The position numbers were made by a program, and so were the translations under genes. DNA of 64,000 nucleotides. Origin: Saccharicrinis sp963677655 (lineage in GTDB: Bacteria; Bacteroidota; Bacteroidia; Bacteroidales; Marinilabiliaceae). Location: the NCBI GenBank assembly GCA_963677655.1, contig OY782088.1; one strand, written 5' to 3'. Under the pieces are notes generated by a model. The model searched no databases. It was not told the DNA's origin and saw only the letters and a program-made list of their open reading frames with translations. Position 1 is the stretch's first letter; every line of letters starts with the position of its first letter. Shown here one piece after another: positions 54,106 through 62,803 of the stretch.

Positions 54106-56580
54106 ATGAAACATATAATTTATTTAATGGGACTTCTCACCTTATTAATGTCTTGTTCAAAAGATAATAAAGAAAGTGAGAATTTATTGAAACTTTGGTA
54201 TACAAAACCAGCTACAGCATGGGAGGAAGCTTTACCCTTAGGAAACGGAAGATTGGGAGCAATGGTTTTTGGAACAGTGGGGACAGAACATTTACAATTA
54301 AATGAAGAGACTGTTTGGGCTGGTGAACCAGGAAATAATTTACCTAAAGGTTTTAAGAAAGTATTGCCAAAAGTTAGAAAGCTAGTTTTTGCGGGAAAGT
54401 ATAAGGAAGCTGAAGAATTAATGATGAAAGTAACTCCTCGTCATGCACCGGAATGGAATAACTATGGTATGCCTTATCAAACAGTAGGAGATTTATATAT
54501 TGAATTTCCGGGACAAGAAAATTATAGTAATTATAATAGGGAGTTAGACATAAAAAATGCAGTCAGCAAAACTTCGTATGATGTAGATGGGGTAACATTT
54601 AATCGTGAATATTTTATTTCTGCACCTGCTCAGGTTATGGTTGTAAGGTTAACAGCCAGTAAAAAAGGACAAATTTCATGTACTCTTAAAGCTGATTCTC
54701 CACATACTCAGTATGAAGTTTCTACTTTAAATGAGCAACTGATTTTATCAGGTAAAGGAGAGGATGTGGATAATAAAATGGGTAAGGTTCGTTTTTATAC
54801 TTCCATAAAACCTGTTCTTTCCGGAGGATCTTTAATTCAGGGAGACGATAACATAGAAATAAAAAATGCTGACACAGTTACCGTGTTTGTATCTATTGGT
54901 ACCAATTTTAAAAATTACAAGGATGTAAGCGGGGATGAATCAAAAGCTTCAGAAAACTATTTAGTTAATGCCATTGACCAACCTTATAAAGCTTTAAAAA
55001 ATAGCCATATTCAGGATTACAGAAAATACTTTGATAGAGTAGAGCTTGACTTAGGTGTAACAGACTCCATTAAGAATTCAATGGATCAGCGTATTGTAGA
55101 TTTTAATAAAGGTTATGATCCTCAGTTGGTTTCGTTGTACTTTCAGTTTGGGCGTTATTTATTGATATCATCTTCACGTCCGGGAACTCAACCTGCAAAT
55201 CTTCAGGGGATTTGGAATCATAAAAATAATCCGCCTTGGGATAGTAAGTATACCGTAAATATTAATACTGAAATGAATTACTGGCCTGCTGAAGTAACCA
55301 ACTTGTCAGAGATGCATCAACCTTTATTTTCAATGTTAAAGGATTTAGAAGTTGTAGGACAAGAAACAGCAAAAGAAATGTATGGAGCAAGAGGTTGGGC
55401 TATGCATCATAATACTGATATTTGGCGAATTACAGGATCAGTGGACGGTGCTTTTTATGGAATGTGGCCAATGGGGGGTGCATGGTTAACTCAACATTTG
55501 TGGTATCACTATGTATATTCAGGTGATAAATCTTTTTTAAAGGAAATTTATCCAATCTTAAAAGGAGCTGCTTTATATTATGTTGATGTATTACAAGAAG
55601 AACCTGAGCATGGATGGATGGTCGTTGCTCCTTGCATGTCACCTGAAAACAGACATATTTACAAAACATCAATGGCGGCAGGAAATACAATGGATAATCA
55701 GTTGGTGTTTGATGTTTTTTCAAATGTCATGATGGCTTCTGAAATTCTTGATGTGGATAAGGATTTTGCAAAAGAGGTCAAAGTGTTGTTTGATAAATTG
55801 CCACCAATGCAAATAGGACAACATAGTCAGCTGCAAGAGTGGCTTCATGATTGGGATAGAACTAATGACCATCATCGTCATGTATCGCATTTATATGGAT
55901 TATTCCCAGGAAGCCAGATTTCACCATTTTCAAATCCTGAGTTATTTCAAGCTGCTAAAAACTCATTAGTATACAGAGGTGATAAATCAACAGGATGGTC
56001 AATGGGTTGGAAAGTGAATTTGTGGGCCAGATTGTTAGATGGAGACCGGGCTTTTAAATTGATTAAAGATCAGTTATCACCTGCTCCAATTGAAAAGAAA
56101 GGAGAGCATGGAGGTACTTATCCAAATTTATTTGATGCACACCCTCCTTTCCAAATTGATGGAAATTTTGGTTGTACTTCGGGTATTTCTGAAATGTTGG
56201 TGCAGTCCTATGATGGAGATGTTTATCTGCTTCCTGCATTACCAAATGAATGGGAAAAAGGTTCAGTAAAAGGATTAAAAACAAGAGGAGGATTTACTAT
56301 AGATATAGTTTGGGAAAATTGGAAAGTGAAGCAACTTGTTGTGCATTCTTCTGTTGGTGGAAATTGCCGAATCAGAGTTGCAAATACTTTGGAGGGTGAT
56401 GTAGCTCAAAAAATGGTAGAGGAAGGAACTGATAATTCCAACCCATTATTTTATAAAACAAAAATTAAAAAGCCAATAGTTAGTGAGAAAGCGTCTGTTA
56501 AGTCTTTAGAATTACCTCAAACTAAACTGTATGAATTTAATACAGAAAAAGGTAAGGATTATACTTTTAAAGCAAAATAA
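54106..56580 (+). CDS. GH95 glycoside hydrolase (alpha-L-fucosidase-type) lipoprotein
   Basis: GH95 enzymes remove terminal alpha-L-fucose (or alpha-L-galactose) by inversion. The 824-residue protein starts, by my choice, at the ATG at 54106, which gives a clean lipoprotein signal (MSCSKD); a TTG start at 54061 with a ggagg site just before it is also possible. The N-terminal domain has LPLGNGRLGAMVFG and LNEETVWAGEPG. The (alpha/alpha)6 barrel has LQGIWNHKNNPPWDSKYTVN, catalytic N385 and N387 (NINTEMN), E514 (APCMSPEN) and D685 (QIDGNFG), matching the known GH95 residues as I recall them. It is divergent from the hybrid regulator and convergent with an esterase. Confidence 0.92.
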   Translation: MKHIIYLMGLLTLLMSCSKDNKESENLLKLWYTKPATAWEEALPLGNGRLGAMVFGTVGTEHLQLNEETVWAGEPGNNLPKGFKKVLPKVRKLVFAGKYKEAEELMMKVTPRHAPEWNNYGMPYQTVGDLYIEFPGQENYSNYNRELDIKNAVSKTSYDVDGVTFNREYFISAPAQVMVVRLTASKKGQISCTLKADSPHTQYEVSTLNEQLILSGKGEDVDNKMGKVRFYTSIKPVLSGGSLIQGDDNIEIKNADTVTVFVSIGTNFKNYKDVSGDESKASENYLVNAIDQPYKALKNSHIQDYRKYFDRVELDLGVTDSIKNSMDQRIVDFNKGYDPQLVSLYFQFGRYLLISSSRPGTQPANLQGIWNHKNNPPWDSKYTVNINTEMNYWPAEVTNLSEMHQPLFSMLKDLEVVGQETAKEMYGARGWAMHHNTDIWRITGSVDGAFYGMWPMGGAWLTQHLWYHYVYSGDKSFLKEIYPILKGAALYYVDVLQEEPEHGWMVVAPCMSPENRHIYKTSMAAGNTMDNQLVFDVFSNVMMASEILDVDKDFAKEVKVLFDKLPPMQIGQHSQLQEWLHDWDRTNDHHRHVSHLYGLFPGSQISPFSNPELFQAAKNSLVYRGDKSTGWSMGWKVNLWARLLDGDRAFKLIKDQLSPAPIEKKGEHGGTYPNLFDAHPPFQIDGNFGCTSGISEMLVQSYDGDVYLLPALPNEWEKGSVKGLKTRGGFTIDIVWENWKVKQLVVHSSVGGNCRIRVANTLEGDVAQKMVEEGTDNSNPLFYKTKIKKPIVSEKASVKSLELPQTKLYEFNTEKGKDYTFKAK

Positions 56581-56604
56581 GATTAATTAGTTAGAATTGA
56601 AAAA

Positions 56605-56640
56605 GGGCTTGTGGTAAACTATTACTACAAGCCCTTTTTT
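56605..56640. terminator. Strong terminator between GH95 and esterase genes
   Basis: gggcttgtggtaa (56605-56617) and ttactacaagccc (56622-56634) form a 13-position stem with a 4-base loop (one G-U pair), followed by six T's on the plus strand and with A's on the other side, so it can end both convergent genes. Confidence 0.9.
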
Positions 56641-56691
56641 ATGATGTGAAAAATTTTAGTTTATTGTGTAATGCAACTTTCAACTAGGCAC

Positions 56692-57630
56692 TTAAATTAT
56701 TCCATGCATTTTAAGCCATTCTAACATTAGTATCGGCCATTGTCCTTGTGTTCCATCAACCTTTCTCATTCCGTAACCGTGTCCTCCTTTTTCGAAAATA
56801 TGGATCTCGCTTGAAACTTTATTTTCTTGTAGAGCTTTAAAATAACCTAAACTGTTTTGAATAGGTACTGCATGATCATCAGCAGAATGAATCATAAAAG
56901 TAATTGGAGTGTTAGGAGTAATTTGTTGTTCATTAGAATATTGATTGATCATTTCTTCAGAAGGAGATTTGCCAATCAGATTATTTCTTGATCCCATGTG
57001 AGTAACGCCTTCTTTCATGCTGATAACAGGATAAACAAGTACAGAAAAATCAGGACGGGCAGAGGTTGTATCTTTTGTTTTGTATACATTTCTGTCAAAT
57101 TGAGTAGAAATAGTTGAAGCAAGGTGACCTCCTGCAGAGAATCCAATAACGCCTATTTTTGTTGGATCAATATTCCATTCTTTTGCATTGTTTCTAATCA
57201 TACGCATTGCTTGCTGTGCATCCTGTAGTGGCCCAATATCTTTTTGTTTCATGATTTTATCGCTGGGTAAACGATATTTTAACAGAATACCTGCAATGCC
57301 ATGTTTGTTAAGCCATTCTGCAAGTATAAAGCCTTCGTGATCATAGGCTAAGCAAGAATATCCTCCTCCAGGGCAAATTAATATGGCTGCACCAGTAGCT
57401 TTATCTTCATCAGGAAGATAAATTTTTATAGTAGGATCAGAAACATTAATATATCTGTTTTCACGACCTCTTCCATCAGTTGGAGATTCCTTGTAATCTT
57501 TGTTTTTAATTGATGCTGGAACTCCTTTAGGCCAAAGTTTTAATTCTTTTTGTTGCGCATTCATGTGTGAAGTAAGAAGTAATCCTGATATGCAAAACAG
57601 GAAACTTAATCGTATTAACATTTTACTCAT
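56692..57630 (-). CDS. Secreted alpha/beta-hydrolase (esterase) near GH95
   Basis: A 312-residue secreted hydrolase from the ATG at 57630 (signal peptide ending near SHMNAQQ). It has the oxyanion-hole region ICPGGGYSCLAYDHEG, the nucleophile elbow GFSAGGHLAST, and the C-terminal acid/His pair in HSADDHAVPIQNS and FEKGGHGYGM. This is the BD-FAE/xylan esterase-like group, often found in polysaccharide-utilisation loci where they remove acetyl or feruloyl groups. The location next to GH95 and the HTCS supports that. No SusC/SusD pair is next to it. Confidence 0.85.
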   Translation of the reverse strand: MSKMLIRLSFLFCISGLLLTSHMNAQQKELKLWPKGVPASIKNKDYKESPTDGRGRENRYINVSDPTIKIYLPDEDKATGAAILICPGGGYSCLAYDHEGFILAEWLNKHGIAGILLKYRLPSDKIMKQKDIGPLQDAQQAMRMIRNNAKEWNIDPTKIGVIGFSAGGHLASTISTQFDRNVYKTKDTTSARPDFSVLVYPVISMKEGVTHMGSRNNLIGKSPSEEMINQYSNEQQITPNTPITFMIHSADDHAVPIQNSLGYFKALQENKVSSEIHIFEKGGHGYGMRKVDGTQGQWPILMLEWLKMHGII

Positions 57631-57682
57631 TGTTATATTTTTTTGTGTGGATTTTTTTAAGAGGCATAAATATAACAATAAA

Positions 57683-57712
57683 AAAGAAAAGGCTACCCCA
57701 ATTGGGATAGCC
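57683..57712 (-). terminator. Intrinsic terminator of dnaK
   Basis: On the minus strand ggctatccc pairs with ggggtagcc (57691-57712, 4-base loop, one G-U pair) and is followed by a T-rich run (57683-57690). It lies 27 bases after the dnaK stop. Confidence 0.85.
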
Positions 57713-57738
57713 TCTCAATACTAACTACATATATTGAA

Positions 57739-59649
57739 TTATTTCACTTCTTCAAAATCAACATCTGTAACTTCGTCATCACCGCTTTTTGCTTGTTCAC
57801 CTTGAGGTTGACCAGCATCAGGTCCTGGTTGTGCACCACCTTGAGCCTGGCTTGCATTATACATTTCTTGAGATGCAGCCTGGAATACAGTGTTTAACTC
57901 AGTTGTTGCAGCGTCAATACCTGCAATATCTTCAGCTTTGTGAGCAGTTTTTAACTTCTCTAGAGCTGCTTCAATTGGTCCTTTTTTGTCAGCAGGTAAC
58001 TTGTCTCCAAACTCTTTTAATTGTTTTTCAGTTTGGAAAATTAAGCTGTCAGCACCGTTCATCTTATCGATTTTTTCTTTAGCGGTTTTGTCAGCTTCAG
58101 CATTTGCTGCAGCTTCGTCTTTCATACGCTTGATTTCATCATCGCTTAATCCAGAAGAAGCTTCGATACGAATACTTTGCTCTTTTCCTGTTGACTTATC
58201 CTTAGCTGTTACGTGAAGGATACCGTTAGCATCAATGTCAAATGACACTTCAATTTGAGGTACACCACGTTGTGCTGGTGGAATTCCATCTAAGTGGAAA
58301 CGACCAATTGTTTTATTTTGGTTTGCCATCGGACGCTCGCCTTGTATAATGTGAATCTCTACAGAAGGTTGATTGTCGGCAGCTGTTGTAAATGTTTCTG
58401 ACTTTTTAGTTGGAATTGTAGTGTTAGCTTCAATCAACTTAGTCATTACACCACCCATTGTTTCAATACCTAATGAAAGTGGAGTTACGTCAAGAAGTAA
58501 TACATCTTTTACTTCACCAGTTAATACACCACCTTGAATTGCAGCACCTACAGCTACTACCTCATCAGGGTTAACTCCTTTTGAAGGCTCTTTACCAAAG
58601 AATTTCTTAACGATTTCCTGGATAGCAGGGATACGAGTAGATCCACCTACTAAAATTACCTCATCAATTTCAGATGGAGACATTCCTGCGTCAGATAAAG
58701 CTGCCTTACATGGCTCTAAAGTAGCTTGGATTAATCTGTCTGCCAATTGTTCAAATTGAGCACGGCTTAAAGTTTTAACCAAGTGCTTTGGAATACCATC
58801 TACAGGCATGATATAAGGTAAGTTGATTTCAGTAGAGTTACTACTTGACAACTCAATTTTAGCTTTCTCAGCAGCATCTTTCAAACGTTGGTGAGCCATA
58901 GGATCTTTACGTAAGTCAATACCTTCATCCTTTAAGAACTCATCAGCTAACCAGTTAATGATTACATCATCAAAGTCATCACCACCAAGGTGAGTATCAC
59001 CATTAGTAGATTTTACTTCAAATACACCATCACCAAGTTCAAGAACTGAGATATCGAAAGTACCACCACCAAGGTCAAATACTGCGATCTTCATATCCCT
59101 GTCCATCTTGTCTAAACCATATGCTAATGAAGCAGCAGTCGGCTCATTGATGATACGTTTTACAGATAAACCTGCAATTTCTCCAGCTTCTTTAGTTGCC
59201 TGACGTTGTGAATCATTAAAGTAAGCAGGTACTGTAATTACAGCTTCTGTTACTTCTTGACCAAGATAATCTTCAGCTGTTTTCTTCATTTTTTGAAGAA
59301 TCATTGCTGAAATTTCTTGTGGTGAATATTTTCTATCGTCGATAATAACACGTGGAGTGTTGTTATCTCCTTTAATTACTTCGTAAGGAACACGAGAAAC
59401 TTCTTTTGGAATTTCGTCATAGTTATCACCAATAAAACGTTTGATTGAATAAATAGTTTTACCAGGGTTTGTGATAGCCTGACGTTTTGCAGGATCTCCC
59501 ACTTTTCTTTCGCCACCTTCAACAAATGCTACAATTGAAGGTGTAGTTCTTTTACCTTCGCTATTTGGAATTACAACCGGCTCGCTTCCTTCCATTACGG
59601 ATACACAGGAGTTGGTTGTACCTAAATCGATTCCAATTATTTTTCCCAT
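57739..59649 (-). CDS. dnaK: Chaperone DnaK (Hsp70)
   Basis: Hsp70 folds and protects proteins using ATP. The 636-residue protein has IIGIDLGTTNSCVSVMEG, IAVFDLGGGTFDISVLELGDG, ILVGGSTRIPAIQ and the substrate-binding lid end with GDDEVTDVDFEEVK. Gene stands alone: grpE and dnaJ are not adjacent in the window. No CIRCE or HrcA site was recognised upstream; a group of TGACA boxes is described separately. Confidence 0.98.
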   Translation of the reverse strand: MGKIIGIDLGTTNSCVSVMEGSEPVVIPNSEGKRTTPSIVAFVEGGERKVGDPAKRQAITNPGKTIYSIKRFIGDNYDEIPKEVSRVPYEVIKGDNNTPRVIIDDRKYSPQEISAMILQKMKKTAEDYLGQEVTEAVITVPAYFNDSQRQATKEAGEIAGLSVKRIINEPTAASLAYGLDKMDRDMKIAVFDLGGGTFDISVLELGDGVFEVKSTNGDTHLGGDDFDDVIINWLADEFLKDEGIDLRKDPMAHQRLKDAAEKAKIELSSSNSTEINLPYIMPVDGIPKHLVKTLSRAQFEQLADRLIQATLEPCKAALSDAGMSPSEIDEVILVGGSTRIPAIQEIVKKFFGKEPSKGVNPDEVVAVGAAIQGGVLTGEVKDVLLLDVTPLSLGIETMGGVMTKLIEANTTIPTKKSETFTTAADNQPSVEIHIIQGERPMANQNKTIGRFHLDGIPPAQRGVPQIEVSFDIDANGILHVTAKDKSTGKEQSIRIEASSGLSDDEIKRMKDEAAANAEADKTAKEKIDKMNGADSLIFQTEKQLKEFGDKLPADKKGPIEAALEKLKTAHKAEDIAGIDAATTELNTVFQAASQEMYNASQAQGGAQPGPDAGQPQGEQAKSGDDEVTDVDFEEVK

Positions 59650-59723
59650 TTTAATTATAAATTTATTTAAGTTCTTAATATTTTTCTTTGAATACGGACT
59701 CCCTTAGTTCAAATGCTGTGCCA

Positions 59724-59803
59724 TGACATAAAAATGTCATTTAGGTGAAATAATGACACCTAGATTGTAATAATCGTATTTTATGTGTCATGTTTTTGTG
59801 ACA
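59724..59803. promoter_or_regulatory. Cluster of TGACA/TGTCA boxes upstream of dnaK
   Basis: Five TGACA or TGTCA words occur at 59724, 59735, 59754, 59786 and 59799, two of them forming a perfect palindrome (atgacat-aaaa-atgtcat, 59723-59740), and taggtg/caccta (59742-59762) forming another. Spacing to the dnaK ATG is 75-155 bases. They may be an operator for a heat-shock regulator; no known factor could be assigned. Confidence 0.3.
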
Positions 59804-59864
59804 AAAAGGCATTTACAGTCATCAGTCAACAGGTTTTAGGATATAGGTTTTAGGACTGAGGGTA

Positions 59865-60039
59865 AAAGACCTGACAGCGTTTTATTAGCAGGTTGTATAT
59901 TTAAACCTGTCAGTGTCTTGTTCTCCAGGCTGAATGCCTAACCCGTGCAATGTCATTCTGTAATTAGTCAACAATTGATCTTGGTTGCATATCAGGATCA
60001 CCTAAGCACAAAATAAGGATTTGTAATCCGTTGACTAAT
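59865..60039. repeat. REP-like hairpin cluster in dnaK upstream region
   Basis: aagacctgacag (59865-59876) pairs with ctgtcagtgtctt (59907-59919) with one bulged base. aggctgaatgcct (59927-59939) is a palindrome sharing the ggctgaa core of the 45484 element. attagtcaac (59963-59972) and gttgactaat (60030-60039) are perfect inverted repeats enclosing ggatt-tgt-aatcc. Further short repeats (caagttgcaaacttg near 60143) follow to 60190. No gene is seen in 59804-60246; this is probably repetitive, REP-type DNA. Confidence 0.5.
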
Positions 60040-60246
60040 AATATTAGTACTCATTGGATGATGATTTTTATACCACAGAGTGCTACAAGTAGCAAAGTAC
60101 AACCTTATGACAGCAAAAGTATTTAAAATAAAGGTCCAAGTTGCAAACTTGAACCAACACAAAGGTGGAAGACTGACTCAGGACTGTTGACTGAAGTCTG
60201 AGGACTTTTGTGCATATTCTTTGGGTACTTTGTGGTTTAAAACATT

Positions 60247-60840
60247 ATGAAAAGCAATACAGATAGTAATTTAGTATGGTATGCCAGTTATGGTTCTAAT
60301 CTATGTTTGGATCGATTCCTTTGCTATATAAAAGGAGGAATTCCTGAAGGTTCAATAAAGATGCATGTCGGTTGTAATGACAAAACGATACCTGCAGAGA
60401 TTAAAAATGTTAGTATTAATAGAGAACTGTATTTTGCAAAAGATTTTAGTAGTTGGGGAAAAGGAGGTGTAGCGTTTATAAAAAATAATATAAACGATGA
60501 GGTTATTACTTTAGGTAGAATGTATCTGATAACTTATGGTCAGTTTATAGATGTTGTTAAGCAAGAGAATGATTATAAGGATAATTTAAATATAGATTTT
60601 CAAGAGGCGATTGAAAAAGGGAATTCTGTCTTTTTGAGAGATGCATGGTATGGTAACTTAATCTACTTGGGTGAAGAAAAGGGATATCCCATATTTACTT
60701 TTACCAACGAAAAATACTTAGAGCTGGAAATAAATCCTCCAGGTACCAAATACTTAGAAACTCTTAAAAAAGGAGTTGAGGAAAGTTATGGGATTACAGA
60801 TGATGTAATAAATGGGTATTTTGACAGGAGAATTAAATGA
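60247..60840 (+). CDS. Gamma-glutamylcyclotransferase-like protein
   Basis: A 197-residue protein of the GGCT-like fold: the start has the glycine-turn motif WYASYGSNLCLDRFLCYI, and the domain ends near KTLEINPPGTKYLETL-like residues (about 155-175). Family members release 5-oxoproline from gamma-glutamyl compounds or act on related amines. In some annotation sets this sequence type is called a histone deacetylase, which I think is wrong. The following gene starts 57 bases downstream on the same strand. Confidence 0.7.
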   Translation: MKSNTDSNLVWYASYGSNLCLDRFLCYIKGGIPEGSIKMHVGCNDKTIPAEIKNVSINRELYFAKDFSSWGKGGVAFIKNNINDEVITLGRMYLITYGQFIDVVKQENDYKDNLNIDFQEAIEKGNSVFLRDAWYGNLIYLGEEKGYPIFTFTNEKYLELEINPPGTKYLETLKKGVEESYGITDDVINGYFDRRIK

Positions 60841-60897
60841 AATGGTAAAGTTTTATATATTAAGCATTTTGTGAATTAGTCTTTCGTCTAAAATCTA

Positions 60898-61338
60898 ATG
60901 ATCCATAAGCTTATGAACAGAAATCGCTTGTATTATGTTCTTTTAATTGTAGTTACAGTAATGTTGGGTTTAACATCCCGACATTTTACAGATGTTTTTC
61001 CTCAGTGGGTAAGGTCCTATTTAGGCGATGTATTGTGGGCTTTAATGGTGTTTTGGATATTTGGATTTTTTTTTAATCGGAAAGGTTCCCTTACAATTAC
61101 GATTTATGCTATGGTCTTTTCGTTTGCTATAGAAATTAGTCAGCTTTATCATGCCCCTTGGATTGATTTTGTTCGTAATACCAAAATTGGAGGTTTAGTT
61201 TTAGGCTTTGGTTTTTTATGGAGTGATTTGATTTGTTATTCTATTGGTATAGGTTGTGTATACTTTTTAGAGAGTATATTTCTAATTGTGAGAAAAGATA
61301 GATGGAGAGGTTTCTATTCCTTTTTTTATAAGAAGTAA
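60898..61338 (+). CDS. DUF2809-family small membrane protein
   Basis: A 146-residue protein with four membrane helices and the DUF2809 pattern (MLGLTSRHFTDVFPQWVRSYLGDVLWALMVFWIFGF, then SFAIEISQLYHAPWIDFVRNT and GFGFLWSDLICYSIGIG). The function is unknown; VanZ-like folds are related. The start is the ATG at 60898, with a second possible start (MNRNRL) five residues in. It ends 147 bases before the exosortase substrate gene. Confidence 0.85.
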   Translation: MIHKLMNRNRLYYVLLIVVTVMLGLTSRHFTDVFPQWVRSYLGDVLWALMVFWIFGFFFNRKGSLTITIYAMVFSFAIEISQLYHAPWIDFVRNTKIGGLVLGFGFLWSDLICYSIGIGCVYFLESIFLIVRKDRWRGFYSFFYKK

Positions 61339-61391
61339 TTGTTTTAAGAAACACGAATTCCATAATTCACTACTAATTTTTTAAAGAATTG

Positions 61392-61470
61392 GATTTACTA
61401 ATTAGGAGGGAGTATTGACTTTTAAAGAATTAAGTTTTAATTTTAATATACCAACTGAAATTAGTAAATC
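61392..61470. other. Inverted repeat in the leader of the sortase substrate gene
   Basis: gatttactaatt (61392-61403) and aattagtaaatc (61459-61470) are a perfect 12-base inverted repeat, 55 bases apart, ending 15 bases before the substrate ATG. A direct repeat (tttaaagaatt, about 61380 and 61422) overlaps it. It could be a regulatory fold over the start site. Confidence 0.35.
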
Positions 61471-61485
61471 TAAATCAGCATTTAA

Positions 61486-61719
61486 ATGATAAAATTAAAA
61501 GCATTGTTATTGATTCTATCAATGACTTTAGGTAGTTTAACACTAGACGCTCAATTTCATGAAAAGAAAAAAAAGTATGAAAGAAAAAAAAGGTATGAAA
61601 AGAGACGTCGAGATCGCAAGGAACCTGTAAAAGTGCCTCTAGATGGTGGATTATTATCTATACTAGGTGCTGCTGGGGTAGGATATTTTGTTATAAGAAG
61701 AAAAAAGAATCAGCAATAG
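61486..61719 (+). CDS. Short PEP/PID-CTERM-like sortase substrate
   Basis: A 77-residue protein: a signal peptide (to about residue 22, LTLDAQ), a very basic middle of 20-odd residues rich in K/R/E (KKYERKKRYEKRRRDRK), then a tripartite tail: VPLDGG, a hydrophobic helix (LLSILGAAGVGYFVI) and basic RRKKNQQ. That tail (short motif, membrane helix, Arg/Lys) is the recognition form of exosortase substrates; in Bacteroidota the PID-CTERM variant has P-[IL]-D-G-G. It lies 31 bases before an exosortase gene, strong support for a dedicated pair. There is almost no mature domain. Confidence 0.8.
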   Translation: MIKLKALLLILSMTLGSLTLDAQFHEKKKKYERKKRYEKRRRDRKEPVKVPLDGGLLSILGAAGVGYFVIRRKKNQQ

Positions 61720-61750
61720 TGTTGATGTTTATTTAAAGATTTTTTAGCTA

Positions 61751-62803
61751 ATGAAATTTTTCTATTTACGTAATAAAATAAAAAGGGATAACATATTGTT
61801 ATTCCTTTTTATTTTATTAGGAATATTAATTCTATCAATTCATTCAATAGTAAATACGTTCAGTATTTTAACTACAGTTCAAGAGCCTTATTTAATTTTA
61901 CTAGAAAAAATAGCAAATGTTTTTTTTAATTGGAGTGATTATGGAATATATATTAAGGATCACATTGCATTTTATAATAAGTTGGAATTAAATAATTTTA
62001 ATTCACGAGTAATGTTTAAAACTTATTCTATAGTAACGCTATTATTAGTTTGGATTTGTACAAATTCAAATGTTAAAAAAATTCTTTTTTCAGTTTTAAT
62101 TATTTTACTACATATTTTATTGGGTGCTAGTTATATTGGAATACATGCGTATGAACTTAGCAGCTCTCAAATAAGTAATTCAGTTTATTCTATATTCCAT
62201 GCCATTGTCATATTTACATTTTGTATTGTATTATTTGTATATAGATATAGTAAGAAGCAAATTGTTTACGAAAATAATTTTAGACCCTACCTTATAACTT
62301 GGTTTGATTTAAATTTGATTAAAATAATTATTGTTTTTTTAGGATTTTCGTTAGTGATTTTATCTGGAATTATAGATTTTGAAATATGGATTAATCTACT
62401 ACTAGTATTATCTCAAAAAATCTTAGGAATATTGGGTAAGGAAACTTTTGTAGATAATTCAATATTATTTGGAGATTCTAGTGCTATTGAAATGAAGGAA
62501 CCATGTTTAGGTATTTTTACTATGTTTCTATTTGTATCGTTGGTTTTTTTATCCAATAGTAAAATAGGTAAAAAATCGAATTATACTATGTTATTTTATA
62601 TGATATCAGGTGTGTTGTTACTTAATGTTGTAAACGTTATAAGGGTAGTATTCTTATATATTTATATAGCGGAAAATGGTACTTTATTTGCTATGGATGT
62701 ACACGATAGTTATAATTTAGTAATATATGGGGTTGTTTTTTTTTTATGGGTTATTTGGTTTGAATTTTTTTTAAATCGAAAAAGGTTAAATACTAAAGAA
62801 TAA
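61751..62803 (+). CDS. Exosortase/archaeosortase-family transpeptidase
   Basis: A 350-residue integral membrane protein with about eight helices. The C-terminal half has the exosortase catalytic set: C252 (MKEPCLGIFTMFLF), R298 (NVVNVIRVVFLYIYI) and H318 (FAMDVHDSYNLVIYGVVFF). These cysteine transpeptidases cut the PEP-CTERM-like tail in the membrane and attach the protein to another molecule, probably a glycolipid or a polymer. The N-terminal half (about 1-190) is extra and not needed for the core. The substrate gene directly upstream and the spacing of 31 bases argue for one operon. Confidence 0.88.
   Translation: MKFFYLRNKIKRDNILLFLFILLGILILSIHSIVNTFSILTTVQEPYLILLEKIANVFFNWSDYGIYIKDHIAFYNKLELNNFNSRVMFKTYSIVTLLLVWICTNSNVKKILFSVLIILLHILLGASYIGIHAYELSSSQISNSVYSIFHAIVIFTFCIVLFVYRYSKKQIVYENNFRPYLITWFDLNLIKIIIVFLGFSLVILSGIIDFEIWINLLLVLSQKILGILGKETFVDNSILFGDSSAIEMKEPCLGIFTMFLFVSLVFLSNSKIGKKSNYTMLFYMISGVLLLNVVNVIRVVFLYIYIAENGTLFAMDVHDSYNLVIYGVVFFLWVIWFEFFLNRKRLNTKE

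Noticed and set aside
57789..58082. 97-codon frame on the plus strand opposite dnaK
   Set aside because: Leu/Gln/His-rich antisense shadow of dnaK.
61486..61719. Reading the small basic protein as a nucleic-acid-binding peptide
   Set aside because: The signal peptide, VPLDGG-helix-basic tail and exosortase gene next to it fit a sortase substrate far better.
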